A stretch of DNA of 64,000 nucleotides from Peptostreptococcus russellii (lineage in GTDB: Bacteria > Bacillota > Clostridia > Peptostreptococcales > Peptostreptococcaceae), in assembly GCF_900110295.1 (NCBI RefSeq), contig NZ_FODF01000001.1:186001-250000 (forward strand), read 5' to 3'. Positions within the stretch are counted from its first letter, which is position 1. Every line of letters starts with the position of its first letter. Under the pieces are notes generated by a model, which saw only the letters and a program-made list of their open reading frames with translations, was not told the origin of the DNA and ran no database searches. The position numbers were made by a program, and so were the translations under genes. Positions 9,039-18,116 of the stretch are shown piece by piece.

Positions 9039-9896
9039 ATGAGTATAATAGGTAATATAAATCGGCCTAAGTTTAGACCTACGAAATCGGATAAGCTAAT
9101 AATGAAATACATGCTGGACAATATAGATGAAATACCGTATATGCAAATATCTACAATGGCACAGAAAATAGGAACAGGAGAAGCTACAATTACAAGATGC
9201 GTAAAAAAGTTAGGTTGTAATGGCTTTCAAGAGTTTAAGTTGGGACTTGCAAAGGAAATTACAATAAGAGAACAGAACAATATCTTGGATAGTAGTATAA
9301 AACAAAATGAGCCAGCTACTGAGACTGCATCAAAACTTATGTCTGCAGACATGAAGGTTTTGGAAGAAACATTAAAAATAGTTAAAAGCAGTGATATTGA
9401 AAAAGCTGCAAAAATGATTCTTTCAGCAGGTAAGGTTTGCTTTATAGGAATTGGTTTTTCTGGTATAGTATCACTAGACTCAAGTTATAAATTTATGAGA
9501 ATTGGTATTGACTGTACAAGTTATGATAATAATCATATGATGGTAATGATGGCATCAATTATAAGAGAAGGCGATTTAGTTGTTGCGATTTCAAATTCAG
9601 GAGAAACTTCCGAAATATTAAATACAGTCAAAATTGCTAAAGAAAATGGTTCGAAAGTTATTGCTATAACAGGTAATCAGCAGTCATCTTTGTGTAAGCT
9701 AGCTGATTTATGTGTTTATCACTATTCTGATGAAAGTCTTTTGGAGACTGGTTCTATGCCTACTAAGATAGCTCAGTTATTTGCAGTTGAGTTAATATAT
9801 ACAGAAGTAGTGAAATATAATATTATAGAATCTACAAATAATAAACTAAGAACAACAGACGCTATAAAGAAGCTAGATATAGAATATCGCAAATAA
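9039..9896 (+). CDS. MurR/RpiR family transcriptional regulator
   Basis: 285 residues with the two-part RpiR architecture. An N-terminal winged helix-turn-helix spans about residues 1-80 (ISTMAQKIGTGEATITRCVKKLG). A C-terminal SIS sugar-phosphate-binding domain covers about 125-260 (GKVCFIGIGFSGIVSLD, VVAISNSGETSEI, KVIAITGNQQSSL). Family members sense phosphosugars and control sugar or amino-sugar genes. Here it follows the surface-protein gene by only 19 bases, so its target is not obvious from context. The ATG has a GGAGATG site. The asnS promoter begins 10 bases after the stop, so this gene ends the upstream unit. Confidence 0.9.
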   Translation: MSIIGNINRPKFRPTKSDKLIMKYMLDNIDEIPYMQISTMAQKIGTGEATITRCVKKLGCNGFQEFKLGLAKEITIREQNNILDSSIKQNEPATETASKLMSADMKVLEETLKIVKSSDIEKAAKMILSAGKVCFIGIGFSGIVSLDSSYKFMRIGIDCTSYDNNHMMVMMASIIREGDLVVAISNSGETSEILNTVKIAKENGSKVIAITGNQQSSLCKLADLCVYHYSDESLLETGSMPTKIAQLFAVELIYTEVVKYNIIESTNNKLRTTDAIKKLDIEYRK

Positions 9897-9906
9897 ATTT
9901 ATTATA

Positions 9907-9935
9907 TTGACAAAAAGTTATAAAATTGATATACT
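9907..9935 (+). promoter_or_regulatory. Promoter of the T-box-asnS transcript
   Basis: A near-ideal sigma-A promoter: TTGACA at 9907-9912, a 17-base spacer and TATACT at 9930-9935. It is placed about 30 bases ahead of the first T-box helix. Confidence 0.85.
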
Positions 9936-9965
9936 CATATACATATTGAATTGAATATTAAAACT

Positions 9966-10200
9966 AAGAAGAGAAGAGTAGCTATTTATCAATTATTCAG
10001 CGAGCCGAAGTTGGTGTGAGTTCGGTATAAAATAAATAATGAAGAACATCTCGGAGTTTCTGACCGAACGATTTTTATTTAGTAGGCTCAGACGGGTGGA
10101 ACCGTTAAAATCCTCTAAGAGACCGTTAATCGGTAATTAGGGTGGTACCGCGATTATTTACACACATCGTCCCTTTGTTTGGGACGATGTGTGTTTTTTT
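9966..10200 (+). promoter_or_regulatory. T-box leader specific for tRNA-Asn
   Basis: Uncharged tRNA-Asn is expected to stabilise an antiterminator and turn on asnS. The leader has the stem I start (GAGAAGAGTAGC), a specifier loop with AAC (Asn) at 10045-10047 followed by a purine, and the T-box core AGGGTGGTACCGCG at 10139-10152. A strong terminator follows, with arms 10161-10173 and 10181-10193 (CACACATCGTCCC) and seven T's to 10200. The downstream asparagine-tRNA ligase agrees with the specifier. Confidence 0.96.
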
Positions 10201-10239
10201 ATTTTATTATAAATGAATATTTATTTTTCAGGAGGAATT

Positions 10240-11640
10240 ATGCAGAAAGAATTTTTAGAAGTTAAAAAGCTATATAGAAATAGCGAAGAATTTATAGGGA
10301 AAACAGTTCATGTAGCTGGATGGATGAGAACATCAAGAATATCTAAAAAGTTTGGATTTATAGAATTGAACGATGGTTCATTCTTTAAGAATATACAGGT
10401 TGTACTTGATGAAGAGAAGTTAGACAACTTTAAGGAATTATCAAAGCTTCCTATTTCATCATCTTTACTAATAGAAGGTGAATTAGTAAAGGTTGATAAT
10501 CCTAAGAATCCAATAGAAATACAGGCTACAAAGATTGAAATAGAAGGAGTATCAGATTCTTCTTATCCATTACAAAAGAAAAGACATACTTTGGAATATC
10601 TTAGAACAATAGCTCATCTAAGACCAAGAAGTAATACATTCTCAGCAGTATTTAGAGTGAGATCAGTAGTTGCATATGCAATACACAAGTTCTTCCAAGA
10701 AAGAAACTTTGTTTATGCACATACACCATTAATAACAGGTAGTGATGCAGAAGGTGCAGGAGAAATGTTTAGAATAACAACTCTTGATATGAAGAACCCT
10801 CCACTCACTGAAGATGGCAAGATCGATTATTCACAGGATTTCTTTGGAAAGGAAACAAACCTTACTGTATCTGGTCAGTTAAATGGTGAAATAATGGCGC
10901 TTGCCTTCAGAAATATATATACATTTGGTCCAACATTTAGAGCAGAAAATTCATATACAGCAAGACATGCTTCAGAATTTTGGATGGTAGAGCCAGAAAT
11001 AGTATTTGCAGATCTTGAAGACAATATGGATTTAGCAGAGGATATGATAAAATACATAATCACTTATGTTCTTGAAAATTGTCCTGAAGAAATGGAATTC
11101 TTCAATAAGTTTATGGACAAAGGTTTACTTGAAAGATTAGATAAGCTTGTAAACTCAGAGTTTGTAAGAATTACTTATACAAAGGCAGTAGAACTTTTAC
11201 AGGAATCAGGGCACAAGTTTGACTATCCTGTAGAATGGGGATGTGATCTTCAGACTGAACACGAAAGATATATTACAGAACAGATATACAAAGCCCCAGT
11301 ATTTGTAACTGACTATCCAAAGGACATCAAGGCATTCTATATGAGAATGAACGATGATGGGAAGACTGTAAGAGCCATGGACCTTTTAGTTCCAGGAGTA
11401 GGAGAAATAATAGGTGGTTCTCAGAGAGAAGAAAGATATGATGTTCTTATGAGCAAGATAAAAGAAATGGGTCTAAAGGAAGAAGATTATTGGTGGTATC
11501 TTGAACTTAGAAAGTTCGGTACAGCTACACATTCTGGATTTGGACTAGGATTTGAAAGAATTATAATGTATTTAACAGGAGTTTCAAATATAAGAGATGT
11601 TATACCATTCCCAAGAACACCAAAGAATGCAGATTTCTAA
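10240..11640 (+). CDS. asnS: Asparagine-tRNA ligase
   Basis: Class IIb aminoacyl-tRNA synthetase of 466 residues that charges tRNA-Asn with asparagine. The N-terminal OB fold ([23 protein letters not shown]) binds the anticodon. The catalytic core shows motif 2 ([21 protein letters not shown], split around residues 230-250) and motif 3 ([15 protein letters not shown]). The Asn-type core and T-box specifier separate it from AspRS. ATG 10240 is chosen because GGAGG lies right before it; an in-frame ATG at 10213 falls close to the leader terminator and has no such site. It is controlled by the T-box leader directly upstream and followed by its own terminator. Confidence 0.97.
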   Translation: MQKEFLEVKKLYRNSEEFIGKTVHVAGWMRTSRISKKFGFIELNDGSFFKNIQVVLDEEKLDNFKELSKLPISSSLLIEGELVKVDNPKNPIEIQATKIEIEGVSDSSYPLQKKRHTLEYLRTIAHLRPRSNTFSAVFRVRSVVAYAIHKFFQERNFVYAHTPLITGSDAEGAGEMFRITTLDMKNPPLTEDGKIDYSQDFFGKETNLTVSGQLNGEIMALAFRNIYTFGPTFRAENSYTARHASEFWMVEPEIVFADLEDNMDLAEDMIKYIITYVLENCPEEMEFFNKFMDKGLLERLDKLVNSEFVRITYTKAVELLQESGHKFDYPVEWGCDLQTEHERYITEQIYKAPVFVTDYPKDIKAFYMRMNDDGKTVRAMDLLVPGVGEIIGGSQREERYDVLMSKIKEMGLKEEDYWWYLELRKFGTATHSGFGLGFERIIMYLTGVSNIRDVIPFPRTPKNADF

Positions 11641-11666
11641 ACAATAATTGATAATATTTTTTAAAT

Positions 11667-11707
11667 ACAGCATCTAAAAGAAATATCTTTAGATGCTGTA
11701 ATTTTTT
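11667..11707 (+). terminator. Intrinsic terminator after asnS
   Basis: A perfect 12-bp stem (ACAGCATCTAAA with TTTAGATGCTGT) and 9-base loop, followed by AATTTTTT. Confidence 0.93.
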
Positions 11708-11821
11708 CAATTTAACAATATCATTTTAAAAATAAGAAGGAAGGAAAAAGCATTTATCTAGATTTATAATGATAGATATCGTATAATGGATGTAGGAGAA
11801 TAAGTTTAGGTGGTGGTATAT

Positions 11822-12730
11822 TTGAAAGAGATAAAAGAATCTAAAATAAGAATAAAAAGAGACAAGAAAAAGAAGGACGATTACGATACATTAGGTATAA
11901 CAAGAGAACTAGAAAAATCTTTGAGAATAGATGATGAAGTAGAGAAAGAAAAGCATAGGGTAAAGGAAAAAGTTAGAAGGAAAATAACTAAAAATGTTAT
12001 TGCAGTGTTTGGAGTGTTGGTAGCAATATCCATAGTTGGATTTTTTGTTTGGCTAAATGATACTTATAAAACTAATGAATATGCTGCACACTATATGATT
12101 TCTACACCTCATGTAGAAGTTGAAAATGAAAAAAATGGAACATTAGTGTTTAAGCCAAAGTCAGGAGCAAGCAAGACAGGTGTTATAATATATCCTGGAC
12201 AGAAGATAGAGCCTAAATCATATGCTAGACTGTCTAATATGATAGCAAATAGCAAGTATACAGTATATGTTCCTAAGTTGAGATTTAATTTTTCTTCATT
12301 TTCATCAAATCTTGCAAGCAAGATAATAAAAGAAAATCCAGAAATAACAAAATGGTATTTAGTGGCACATTCTACTAGTGGTGATGTGGCTCTTAATGAG
12401 GCTGCAAATCAAAAGAAAATTTTAGGAGTTGTGTTTTTAGGAACATATCCTAGTGGAGATGATTTGAAGCTTATAAACAAACCAGTTCTTTCAATATGGG
12501 GAACGAAGGATGGAATACTTGATTTTACTAAGTTTAATGAATATAAGAATAATATGCCTTCAAATGCACATTTTTATGAAATAGTTGGTGGAAACAATAC
12601 TAATTTTGCTGACATAGAGACGATACCAAATGATAATAAGTCTATAATAAGTGCAGAAGAACAGCAGATGCAGGCTGCAAATGAAATAGTAAGCTTTATA
12701 AAGGGGTCAGAAGAACAGATTAAAAATTAG
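11822..12730 (+). CDS. Membrane-anchored alpha/beta-hydrolase-fold protein, probably catalytically altered
   Basis: 302 residues from TTG 11822, which has AGGTGG eight bases upstream; a GTG at 11810 is the alternative. A basic cytoplasmic tail of about 56 residues precedes one membrane segment (NVIAVFGVLVAISIVGFFVW, about 57-78), leaving the hydrolase domain outside. The fold matches the Hydrolase_5-like family: VIIYPGQKIEPKSYARLSN, then the elbow VAHSTSG (Ser about 184), then IWGTKDGIL (Asp about 230). The usual GGHSxGG is VAHSTSG, and the expected catalytic His of GGNHAQFGD is Asn in GGNNTNFAD (about 259). So a normal triad is missing. It is the first gene of a tight unit, 9 bases ahead of glpK. 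It may bind rather than cleave. Confidence 0.78.
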   Translation: MKEIKESKIRIKRDKKKKDDYDTLGITRELEKSLRIDDEVEKEKHRVKEKVRRKITKNVIAVFGVLVAISIVGFFVWLNDTYKTNEYAAHYMISTPHVEVENEKNGTLVFKPKSGASKTGVIIYPGQKIEPKSYARLSNMIANSKYTVYVPKLRFNFSSFSSNLASKIIKENPEITKWYLVAHSTSGDVALNEAANQKKILGVVFLGTYPSGDDLKLINKPVLSIWGTKDGILDFTKFNEYKNNMPSNAHFYEIVGGNNTNFADIETIPNDNKSIISAEEQQMQAANEIVSFIKGSEEQIKN

Positions 12731-12739
12731 GAGAGAGCT

Positions 12740-14236
12740 ATGAGTGAAAAGTATATTATGGCACTTGATGCCGGAACAACAAGCTGTAGAGCAATTCTAT
12801 TTAAAAAAGACGGTACTATACATAAAATTTCCCAAAAGGAGTTTAACCAATATTATCCAAAATCTGCTTGGGTAGAACATGATGCAATGGAAATATGGGG
12901 TACTATGATGGGAGTTATGAGAGAGGTAATAGAGATGTCTTTCATATCTCCCCAAGATATATCCTGTCTTGGAATTACAAATCAGAGAGAGACGACTGTA
13001 GTATGGAATAAACATACAGGTAAACCAGTATATAATGCTATTGTGTGGCAGTGCAGAAGAACTGCGGATTATTGTGAGGAACTAGAAAAAATGGGTTATT
13101 CCGAAATGATAAAATCAAAAACAGGTCTTAAAATAGACGCCTATTTTTCTGCAACTAAAATAAAGTGGATTTTGGACAATGTTAAGGGTGCAAGAGAAGA
13201 AGCGGAAAAAGGAAATCTTCTTTTTGGTACTATAGACACTTGGATTATATGGAATCTTACAAGAGGTAAGTCTCATGTAACTGATTATACAAATGCTTCA
13301 AGAACAATGCTATTTAATCTTAATAGTCTTCAGTGGGATGATGAACTGATAGAGCTATTTGATATACCAAAGTCAATGCTTCCAGAGGTATTGCCATCTA
13401 GTGGTATTTTGGGACATACAGACAAAAAAATGCTTGCAGGAGCCGAAATAGCTATTTCAGGATGTGCTGGAGATCAACAAGCATCTATGTTTGGACAAGC
13501 TTGTTTTGACCTTGGAGATGTGAAAAACACTTATGGAACAGGTTGCTTTGTTATGATGAATACTGGAGATAGACCTATTTATTCAAACTACGGTCTTCTT
13601 ACGACTATTGCATGGGGAATAGGAGACAGGATAGAGTATGCCCTTGAAGGGAGTATATTTATTGCTGGCTCTCTGATACAGTGGCTTAGGGATGAATTGA
13701 AAATGATAGATACATCTGAAGATAGCGAGTATTATTCAATGAAAGTAAAGGATAATAATGGAGTATATATAGTTCCTGCATTTACAGGACTTGGTGCTCC
13801 ATATTGGGATATGTACGCCAGAGGAACAATAGTAGGTCTTACTAGATCATCTAAGAAGGAACATATTATAAGAGCGTCCTTAGAAGCAATAGCATATCAA
13901 AGTAAAGATGTAATAATGGCAATGAATGATGATTCAAAAATTAATATAAATAAACTTAAGGTAGACGGTGGTGCTAGCAATAATGGTTTCTTAATGCAAT
14001 TCCAGTCTAATATACTGAATATAGATGTCTACAAGTCAAAGCTTTCAGAGAGTACAGCTCTTGGAGCAGCTTTTCTTGCAGGATTAGGTATAGGTATGTA
14101 TAAAGATAAAGATGAAATCAAGAGCATCTGTTCATATGACAAAGTATATAGAGCAGATGATGATAGAGAAAAATACGAAAATTACTATAAAAATTGGAAA
14201 AAAGCAGTAGGGAGATCATTTAGCTGGGCAAAATAA
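12740..14236 (+). CDS. glpK: Glycerol kinase
   Basis: Phosphorylates glycerol to sn-glycerol 3-phosphate. The 498 residues show the FGGY-kinase layout: [46 protein letters not shown] and [15 protein letters not shown]. The catalytic region [12 protein letters not shown] and the [13 protein letters not shown] loop are intact. In Gram-positive enzymes a histidine in an (H)FYG-type segment ahead of this loop is phosphorylated by HPr; here that region reads [17 protein letters not shown], so the site appears absent. No glpF, glpD or glpO is nearby. Instead the gene lies between an altered hydrolase and an NRPS-like gene with 9- and 20-base gaps, an unusual setting. Confidence 0.95.
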   Translation: MSEKYIMALDAGTTSCRAILFKKDGTIHKISQKEFNQYYPKSAWVEHDAMEIWGTMMGVMREVIEMSFISPQDISCLGITNQRETTVVWNKHTGKPVYNAIVWQCRRTADYCEELEKMGYSEMIKSKTGLKIDAYFSATKIKWILDNVKGAREEAEKGNLLFGTIDTWIIWNLTRGKSHVTDYTNASRTMLFNLNSLQWDDELIELFDIPKSMLPEVLPSSGILGHTDKKMLAGAEIAISGCAGDQQASMFGQACFDLGDVKNTYGTGCFVMMNTGDRPIYSNYGLLTTIAWGIGDRIEYALEGSIFIAGSLIQWLRDELKMIDTSEDSEYYSMKVKDNNGVYIVPAFTGLGAPYWDMYARGTIVGLTRSSKKEHIIRASLEAIAYQSKDVIMAMNDDSKININKLKVDGGASNNGFLMQFQSNILNIDVYKSKLSESTALGAAFLAGLGIGMYKDKDEIKSICSYDKVYRADDDREKYENYYKNWKKAVGRSFSWAK

Positions 14237-14256
14237 GCAATAAGGTGGTGATATAT

Positions 14257-16473
14257 TTGGTTAGAAATAAACATTACCATAGACACTATGCTTTAGCTGA
14301 AAAATATTGGAAAGATCTTTTAGGTGATTATATTACTCTAGCAAGAGTTCCTAATGATTTTCTAAAGGAAGATAATTGCAAATTCAATATGATTCAGAAG
14401 AGTGTAAAGAAATCGGTATATAACGATATATTAATATATTGTGATGAAAATAATCTTTCTCTTGAAGCGGTATTAGATACTATTTATGGTATAGTTCTTC
14501 AGAGATTTACATATGAAGATGATGTTGTTTTTGGAAAAGGCCATACTCTAATGCCAATTAGGATAAGGACTAAAAATCCAAAAGAAAAATTTGTCGATTT
14601 GTGTAGAAAAGTAATGATACAGTCAGAAGAATCAAAGGAATACGATTATTTCATGCTTTCTCAAGAAGGTTATAAAAATGCTCTCAATGACAAATTAGTC
14701 AATACGGGTTTTATAGTAAATATACTTGGAGAGAAGAAGACAAAATCTGAGCAATTAAAAAGAATAGATATGTATATGAAAATAACTGTTTCAAATGGTC
14801 TTAGAATAAAGTTCATGTACAAATCATGTTTCTATGATAAAAGAACTGCAAGAAGTGTAGTTTACTTATTTAAATATATTTTAAGACAAGTTATTTACGA
14901 CAAAGATATAAAACTTGATGAAATTCAGAATATGAAAAAGGAACATAAAGAAAACTTTTCTCATATGTTCGATAAAAATAGATTTGATTTCGATATTAAT
15001 ATTGATTATGTAGAACTATTAAAAAATCAAGTTAAAAAGACTCCTGACAGAATTGCGATTTCTGATCATGAAGCCAATATAACATATAGTGAAATGGACA
15101 GAATAACGGATAAAATAGCAGCTTATTTGAATCATATCGGTATAGGAGAAGGTGATACAGTAGCAGTTCTTCAGCAGAGAAACAAAAATGTAGTTCTATC
15201 TGCAATAGCTACTTTAAAGGCAGGGGCAATTTTCTTTCCTATAGATAGAACTAATCCAGATGAAAGATTAGGTTACCTTCTAGAAGATGGAGAAGCTAAA
15301 ATTATATTGGCATGTAAATCAATGATGCCGAGGATAAATAAGAGATTTCCTGATTATAAGGTATTGAGTATAGAAAATGAAGACCTTATAAATCATGATT
15401 ATGAAATAACAGGCAAGATATACCCAGAAAATGAAGCCTACAGAATATCTACTTCAGGCACTACAGGCAGACCGAAATGTATAAGCATAAGACATGATAG
15501 TCTGATGAACATGTGTTATTATTCTATAAATTATGTTAAAGCAAATAAAAATGATAGGTGTGGAGTTTATTTAAGTTTCAGTTTTGATGCAATAATGAAA
15601 CAAATTTTTCCATATCTTTTGGTGGGTGCTTGTGTAGACATACTTCCAGAATACGCAAGAATAAATGAAAAAGAAGTAGAAGGATATTGCCTGAGAAAAG
15701 GGGTTACAATTCTTGCCCTACCAGCAATAATGGGTAAACTCTTTATGATGAATTGCCCATGTCCAGGACTAAGGGTTCTTCAAGTTGGTGGAGATAAATT
15801 TAAGGGCTATGTTAAGCGTGACTATGAAATATATAATGAATACGGTCCTGCTGAATTTACAGTTTTATGCACTCAGTTTAATGTAGATAAATATTATGAC
15901 TTGGTACCTGTAGGCAAACCTATATATAATACAGAAGCATACATACTTGACAAGAACAATAATGTTTGTGCAATAGGTGTTCCCGGAGAACTATGTCTAT
16001 CTGGAATACAGATTTCTAATGGATATTTAAATAGAAAAGAGCAAAATGATATTGTATTTGTAGACAATCCTTTTGCCCATAATAAATATACTCAGAAAAT
16101 GTATAGAACAGGTGATTTAGCAAAGTGGATTGATGAAGATGGAACTATAGCTATACTCGGAAGAATGGACTCACAGATAAAAATAAATGGTATTAGAATA
16201 GAAATTTTTGAAATTGAAAATATGATAAATATGATACCTGAGATAAAAAATAGTGTAGTTGCCAAAAGAGAAGATGAAAATGGAGATAAGTACCTAGATG
16301 CCTATTTTGTTCCATATGATGATTATTATGATCCAGAGAAAGTAAGAAAATTCTTAGAAGATAATCTTCCTCCTCATATGATTCCTAAAAATATAACAAG
16401 ATTATGTGTTATGCCAGTAACTCCTATTGGGAAAGTAGACAAAAAGGCATTACCAATAGTAGACTCAAACTAA
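14257..16473 (+). CDS. NRPS-like protein: partial condensation domain plus adenylation domain
   Basis: About 738 residues from TTG 14257, preceded by AGGTGGTG. Residues about 10-235 resemble the second half of an NRPS condensation domain (ALAEKYWKDLLGDY; VLDTIYGIVLQRFTYEDDVVFG); the HHxxxDG half is missing. Residues about 250-735 form a complete-looking adenylation domain: core A3 STSGTTGRPK, A4 FSFDAIMKQ with the Asp that binds the amino group, A5 NEYGPAEF, A7 YRTGDLAKW, A8 GRMDSQIKINGIRIE and A10 TPIGKVDKKAL with the catalytic Lys. No carrier-protein domain follows. It should activate an alpha-amino acid as an adenylate, but the acceptor is unknown. It ends an operon with glpK and the anchored hydrolase. 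Confidence 0.85.
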   Translation: MVRNKHYHRHYALAEKYWKDLLGDYITLARVPNDFLKEDNCKFNMIQKSVKKSVYNDILIYCDENNLSLEAVLDTIYGIVLQRFTYEDDVVFGKGHTLMPIRIRTKNPKEKFVDLCRKVMIQSEESKEYDYFMLSQEGYKNALNDKLVNTGFIVNILGEKKTKSEQLKRIDMYMKITVSNGLRIKFMYKSCFYDKRTARSVVYLFKYILRQVIYDKDIKLDEIQNMKKEHKENFSHMFDKNRFDFDINIDYVELLKNQVKKTPDRIAISDHEANITYSEMDRITDKIAAYLNHIGIGEGDTVAVLQQRNKNVVLSAIATLKAGAIFFPIDRTNPDERLGYLLEDGEAKIILACKSMMPRINKRFPDYKVLSIENEDLINHDYEITGKIYPENEAYRISTSGTTGRPKCISIRHDSLMNMCYYSINYVKANKNDRCGVYLSFSFDAIMKQIFPYLLVGACVDILPEYARINEKEVEGYCLRKGVTILALPAIMGKLFMMNCPCPGLRVLQVGGDKFKGYVKRDYEIYNEYGPAEFTVLCTQFNVDKYYDLVPVGKPIYNTEAYILDKNNNVCAIGVPGELCLSGIQISNGYLNRKEQNDIVFVDNPFAHNKYTQKMYRTGDLAKWIDEDGTIAILGRMDSQIKINGIRIEIFEIENMINMIPEIKNSVVAKREDENGDKYLDAYFVPYDDYYDPEKVRKFLEDNLPPHMIPKNITRLCVMPVTPIGKVDKKALPIVDSN

Positions 16474-16537
16474 CCGTTTTATATTTAGAATTAATATGAG
16501 ATATATCCACTATAAATTTAAAATATATTGAAATTAA

Positions 16538-16600
16538 AAACCCTCTATAAGGATATTGAATTAATATTTCAAATCTATATCCTGTTATAGAGGGTTTATT
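16538..16600. terminator. Bidirectional terminator between the NRPS-like gene and ddl
   Basis: AAACCCTCTATAAGGATAT (16538-16556) pairs with 16577-16597 with a small bulge. It serves the two convergent genes on either side; T-rich sequence follows in the plus direction and A-rich sequence precedes it. Confidence 0.85.
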
Positions 16601-16606
16601 TTATAT

Positions 16607-17503
16607 TTATAAACTTGTTTCTATTAATTTGTCAAGAAGTTCAGAATAGCTAATTCCTCTTGCATTGGCGCTCTTAGGTATTAGACTTGTTTCAGTCATT
16701 CCTGGAAGAGTATTAAGTTCAAGAAGATATATATCATCATCTTCTGTAATGATATAATCAACTCTTACATATCCCTTACAATTAAATGCTTCCCAACACA
16801 TTTTAGAGCTTTGCTTAAGTTTCTTGTCAAGGTTTTCTGGCAATTCAACAGGAACTTCTTGTGCTCCATTAGTAGTAGAGTATTTTGCTTCATAATCAAA
16901 GAACTCATTGTCAGAAGTTATTCTAATAGTAGGGAATATCTCTCCATTTAATATAAATGAAGTGTGTTCTACACCCTTAACATATTTTTCTATCATTACT
17001 ATTTCATCATATTTTAAACCTTCTTCTACGGCGTACTTAACATCTTCTTTCTTTTTTACACAAAATGTTGCAACACTAGAACCACCAGAATTAGGCTTGA
17101 TAAATACAGGGTAGCCCATTTTGTCTATTGCATCATAATCAATTTCTTCTACGCTTTTTACTGTAAGCCAATCTGCAGTAAGTATTCCATTAGCTCTTGC
17201 AATTGTCTTTGTAAAATTCTTATCCATAAGAACAGCACTTGTAAGAGTATCACATCCACAGTATTTGATTCCCATAGCTTCAAGTATAGCTTGGATACGT
17301 CCATCTTCTCCAAACTTACCATGAAGACCTATAAGAGCAAGATCAGTATCAGCATCCAGTTTAAAAGCATCTGTCATCTCATCTATTTTAAAATCAACAA
17401 CATCGTATTTGTTTCTATCTAGATTTTTTAGTATTGCTTTTCCCGAGTTTAAAGATACTTCTCTTTCTGAAGAAATACCTCCGTATATAACTGCAACTTT
17501 CAT
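16607..17503 (-). CDS. ddl: D-alanine--D-alanine ligase
   Basis: ATP-grasp enzyme making D-Ala-D-Ala for peptidoglycan. At 298 residues it is slightly short for the family but complete. Visible landmarks are the N-terminal VIYGGISSEREVSLNSG, LIGLHGKFGEDGRIQ, YCGCDTLTSAVLMDK, FIKPNSGGSSV, the EKYVKGVEHTSFIL segment and the metal and phosphate site YLLELNTLPGMTETSLIPK. The active-site region FDYEAKYS has Tyr, typical of D-Ala-D-Ala rather than D-Ala-D-Lac ligases (inference). AGGAGGC precedes the ATG on the minus strand. It is convergent with the NRPS-like gene. Confidence 0.95.
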   Translation of the reverse strand: MKVAVIYGGISSEREVSLNSGKAILKNLDRNKYDVVDFKIDEMTDAFKLDADTDLALIGLHGKFGEDGRIQAILEAMGIKYCGCDTLTSAVLMDKNFTKTIARANGILTADWLTVKSVEEIDYDAIDKMGYPVFIKPNSGGSSVATFCVKKKEDVKYAVEEGLKYDEIVMIEKYVKGVEHTSFILNGEIFPTIRITSDNEFFDYEAKYSTTNGAQEVPVELPENLDKKLKQSSKMCWEAFNCKGYVRVDYIITEDDDIYLLELNTLPGMTETSLIPKSANARGISYSELLDKLIETSL

Positions 17504-18052
17504 AATTTATGCCTCCTAAATGTGAATAAATCTATAAATTAAAATTTTTAGACTAAAATCTACATACATAATTATATACATAATAAGTCAATTAATGCAA
17601 GAAAAATTTAAAAAAATAAGTAAAAACTTTCTTAAATATCTTTAAGGCATATGTTCGTAGGTTTAAGATGGCTTTTAAATTAAAATATTAAAAAACAGTC
17701 TTTGCATGATATAAAAGCATATAAAAATCATTATAAAAAATTTCAAATTCAGATAAAAAACAATAAAAATTTCAATTAAACAATTTGTATAAATTGGCAA
17801 GAAGAAAGTATTTTTTAATATTTATAAATTTAATATATCAGAAAATTTTTTATAGTATTTTCTCCAAGTATAGAGTGAAATATTTTTATTAGACAAAAAT
17901 AAGCTAAGTGAATTTCCATTTATGATTTTTAAAGGGTTTCTTTTCTGGGTAAGTTAGACTTAAGAAAGAAAATAAATATTTACTAACTAGTATAATCTTA
18001 AAAAAATTTTAAAAAGAAAAATGTAGATATTTCAGTGCCTTTGGCCCTATGC
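17504..18052. other. Long AT-rich intergenic region between ddl and cinA
   Basis: About 550 bp between divergent genes. I read both strands and see no open frame with a ribosome site, no riboswitch core and no strong hairpin. It presumably holds the ddl promoter. Confidence 0.4.
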
Positions 18053-18081
18053 TTGATAATGAACAGATAAAATGGTAAAAT
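18053..18081 (+). promoter_or_regulatory. Probable promoter of the cinA operon
   Basis: TTGATA at 18053-18058, a 17-base spacer and TAAAAT at 18076-18081, 36 bases ahead of the cinA start. No SOS or competence box is seen beside it. Confidence 0.6.
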
Positions 18082-18116
18082 AATAATATTGTAGTTAAAT
18101 ATTAGGAGGATTTCAG

